A stretch of 64,000 nucleotides of DNA. Origin: Alphaproteobacteria bacterium. Its GTDB lineage: Bacteria > Pseudomonadota > Alphaproteobacteria > Micavibrionales > Micavibrionaceae. Positions 63,109 through 64,000 of this stretch are shown in pieces; position 1 is the first letter of the stretch, and every line of letters begins with the position of its first letter. The DNA lies in NCBI GenBank assembly GCA_030426925.1, contig JAUHXT010000001.1, positions 62,001 through 126,000 on the forward strand. The letters run 5' to 3'. The notes below the pieces were generated by a model. That model saw only the letters and a program-made list of their open reading frames with translations, was not told the DNA's origin and made no database searches. Both the position numbers and the translations under genes were made by a program.

Positions 63109-63668
63109 AAATTTCGGGCGGAACATTTCGCGGGCGCAGATTGATCGTACCGAAGGGCGATGCGGTTAGGCCGACAACGGACAAAGTGCGGCAGGCGATT
63201 TTTAATGCGCTGAACAGCCGCGGAGTGATTGCGGGCGCGCATGTGCTCGACCTGTTCTGCGGAACGGGCTCACTGGGGTTGGAGGCACTGTCGCGCGGCG
63301 CATCGACCTGTACCTTTATTGATAACAGCACAGAATCATTGAAAGCCTGTAAGGCCAATATCAAGACATGCGAGGCGCATGAGTCTACGTCTGTCATTTA
63401 TAAAGATGTTTTGAAGCTCCCGGTTTTGACGGGGCAGAAATACAGCCTTGTTTTAATGGATCCGCCATACCGGTATAATCTTGTGTTTCCTGCGCTTCAG
63501 CATTTATCGGACATGGGCTGGATTGCCCGTGAGGCGGTTATCGTGATTGATTGCGAAAAAAGCGCAGATGAAAACCTGCCCGCCGGGTTTGATTTGCTGG
63601 ATGTCAAAAATTACGGCGATGTGAAAGTTATTCTAGCCGAATATACCGGAATAGATCGCGATCAGTAA
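63105..63668 (+). CDS. rsmD: 16S rRNA (guanine(966)-N(2))-methyltransferase
   Basis: A 187-residue SAM-dependent methyltransferase acting on G966 of 16S rRNA. N-terminal ISGGTFRGRRL, RPTTDKVRQAIFNAL, SAM loop DLFCGTGSLGLEA at 49-61 and catalytic DPPY at 119-122. ATG at 63105 overlaps the rluB stop (ATGA), a common coupling. Its 3' end overlaps the convergent uppP by 36 bases. Confidence 0.95.
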   Translation: MKISGGTFRGRRLIVPKGDAVRPTTDKVRQAIFNALNSRGVIAGAHVLDLFCGTGSLGLEALSRGASTCTFIDNSTESLKACKANIKTCEAHESTSVIYKDVLKLPVLTGQKYSLVLMDPPYRYNLVFPALQHLSDMGWIAREAVIVIDCEKSADENLPAGFDLLDVKNYGDVKVILAEYTGIDRDQ

Positions 63669-64000
63669 TCCGCCGCCCAGAATAACGCGGTAGATTGCAA
63701 ACGGTGTGAAGGTTGATTTTTGCAGCCAGCCCATCATCAGCGAGATAGCCACCCAGCCGGACACAAACGCCAGAACGGCCGCAATGACTGCGTCCATTCC
63801 CAGTGTGGCGTTCCCTGTTTCCATGATGTCCGCTATACCCAAAATGCCAGCGCCCGCGATGGCGACAATGGCCAGAAGAAGCGAGAAATGCGCAGATTCT
63901 GTGCGGGTATAGCCCAGCACCCGCGCCGCCGTCATGGTAATGCCGGAGCGTGATGTGCCGGGGACAAGCGCCAGAATCTGCGCGCTGCCGATGAACATGG
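63633..64000 (-). CDS. uppP: Undecaprenyl-diphosphatase UppP (BacA), C-terminal part, cut by window edge
   Basis: C-terminal 121 or more residues of the membrane phosphatase that recycles the lipid carrier of peptidoglycan and other polymers. The signature PGTSRSGITMTAARVLG is seen with several membrane helices. The N-terminal half lies beyond the right edge. An internal methionine at 63998 is not the start; the frame is open to the window end. The 36-base convergent overlap with rsmD is unusual but compatible. Confidence 0.92.
   Translation of the reverse strand, partial: MFIGSAQILALVPGTSRSGITMTAARVLGYTRTESAHFSLLLAIVAIAGAGILGIADIMETGNATLGMDAVIAAVLAFVSGWVAISLMMGWLQKSTFTPFAIYRVILGGGLLIAIYSGIFG

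Overview
The window looks like chromosome from an alphaproteobacterium with roughly half G+C. Supporting features are the rnd-kdsD-lptC-lptA / lptB-rpoN-hpf-ptsN neighbourhood, an Hsp20 gene followed by a DUF1150-type gene behind a ROSE-like leader, a short zf-CHCC zinc-ribbon protein, a pheA/cycM-type divergent pair, a single-domain RNase D and a C-terminally extended HPF. I suspect a Micavibrio-like or Rhodospirillales-related lineage, but that is an inference from style, not a proof.

Layout. 1-8.3 kb: partial aroA, a membrane GGDEF-EAL protein, then hisI, pyrC, a membrane protein, folE, cysS and a pilin-like protein. 8.3-11.5 kb: small stress and regulatory genes (zinc-ribbon protein, hsp20, DUF1150, ptsN, hpf). 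11.6-19.5 kb: a MurD-like ligase, rpoN, lptB, an ATP-grasp enzyme, lptA, lptC, kdsD, rnd and tRNA-Leu. 19.7-30.5 kb: a receiver/degenerate-GGDEF regulator, unknown membrane proteins, recR, lolA, an SGNH hydrolase, ftsK, pheA, a membrane cytochrome c and holC. 30.5-36 kb: pepA, lptF, lptG, mlaA, mlaC. 36-47.8 kb: four consecutive giant membrane proteins of the DotA/TraY type. 47.9-64 kb: ettA, a TerA-like / Ca2+ exchanger / TerD-like trio, an SNase-like membrane protein, xseA, putA, purD, a cyclic-nucleotide-binding EAL protein, tadA, a low-G+C islet, an RluB-type synthase, rsmD and partial uppP.

How the genes work together. The window is rich in outer-envelope biogenesis: LPS export (lptA, B, C, F, G), Kdo precursor synthesis (kdsD), lipoprotein transport (lolA), phospholipid retrieval (mlaA, mlaC), and peptidoglycan steps (murD-like, uppP). 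Regulatory themes are sigma-54/PTS-Ntr (rpoN, ptsN, hpf) and c-di-GMP turnover. Two EAL proteins look catalytically complete, while both GGDEF-type domains seen here have altered signature motifs.

The most unusual region is the four-gene array at 36056-47755. All four proteins (922-1023 residues) share an N-terminal block, an A-x-A motif after the second hydrophobic segment, a cysteine-bearing presumed periplasmic domain and an almost invariant C-terminal membrane block, but each has a different C-terminal tail. This fits DotA/TraY, the polytopic membrane component of type IVB (Dot/Icm, IncI) secretion systems, which is normally present once. No other Dot/Icm component is in the window, so these may belong to an apparatus encoded elsewhere or to a distinct assembly of several DotA-like proteins.
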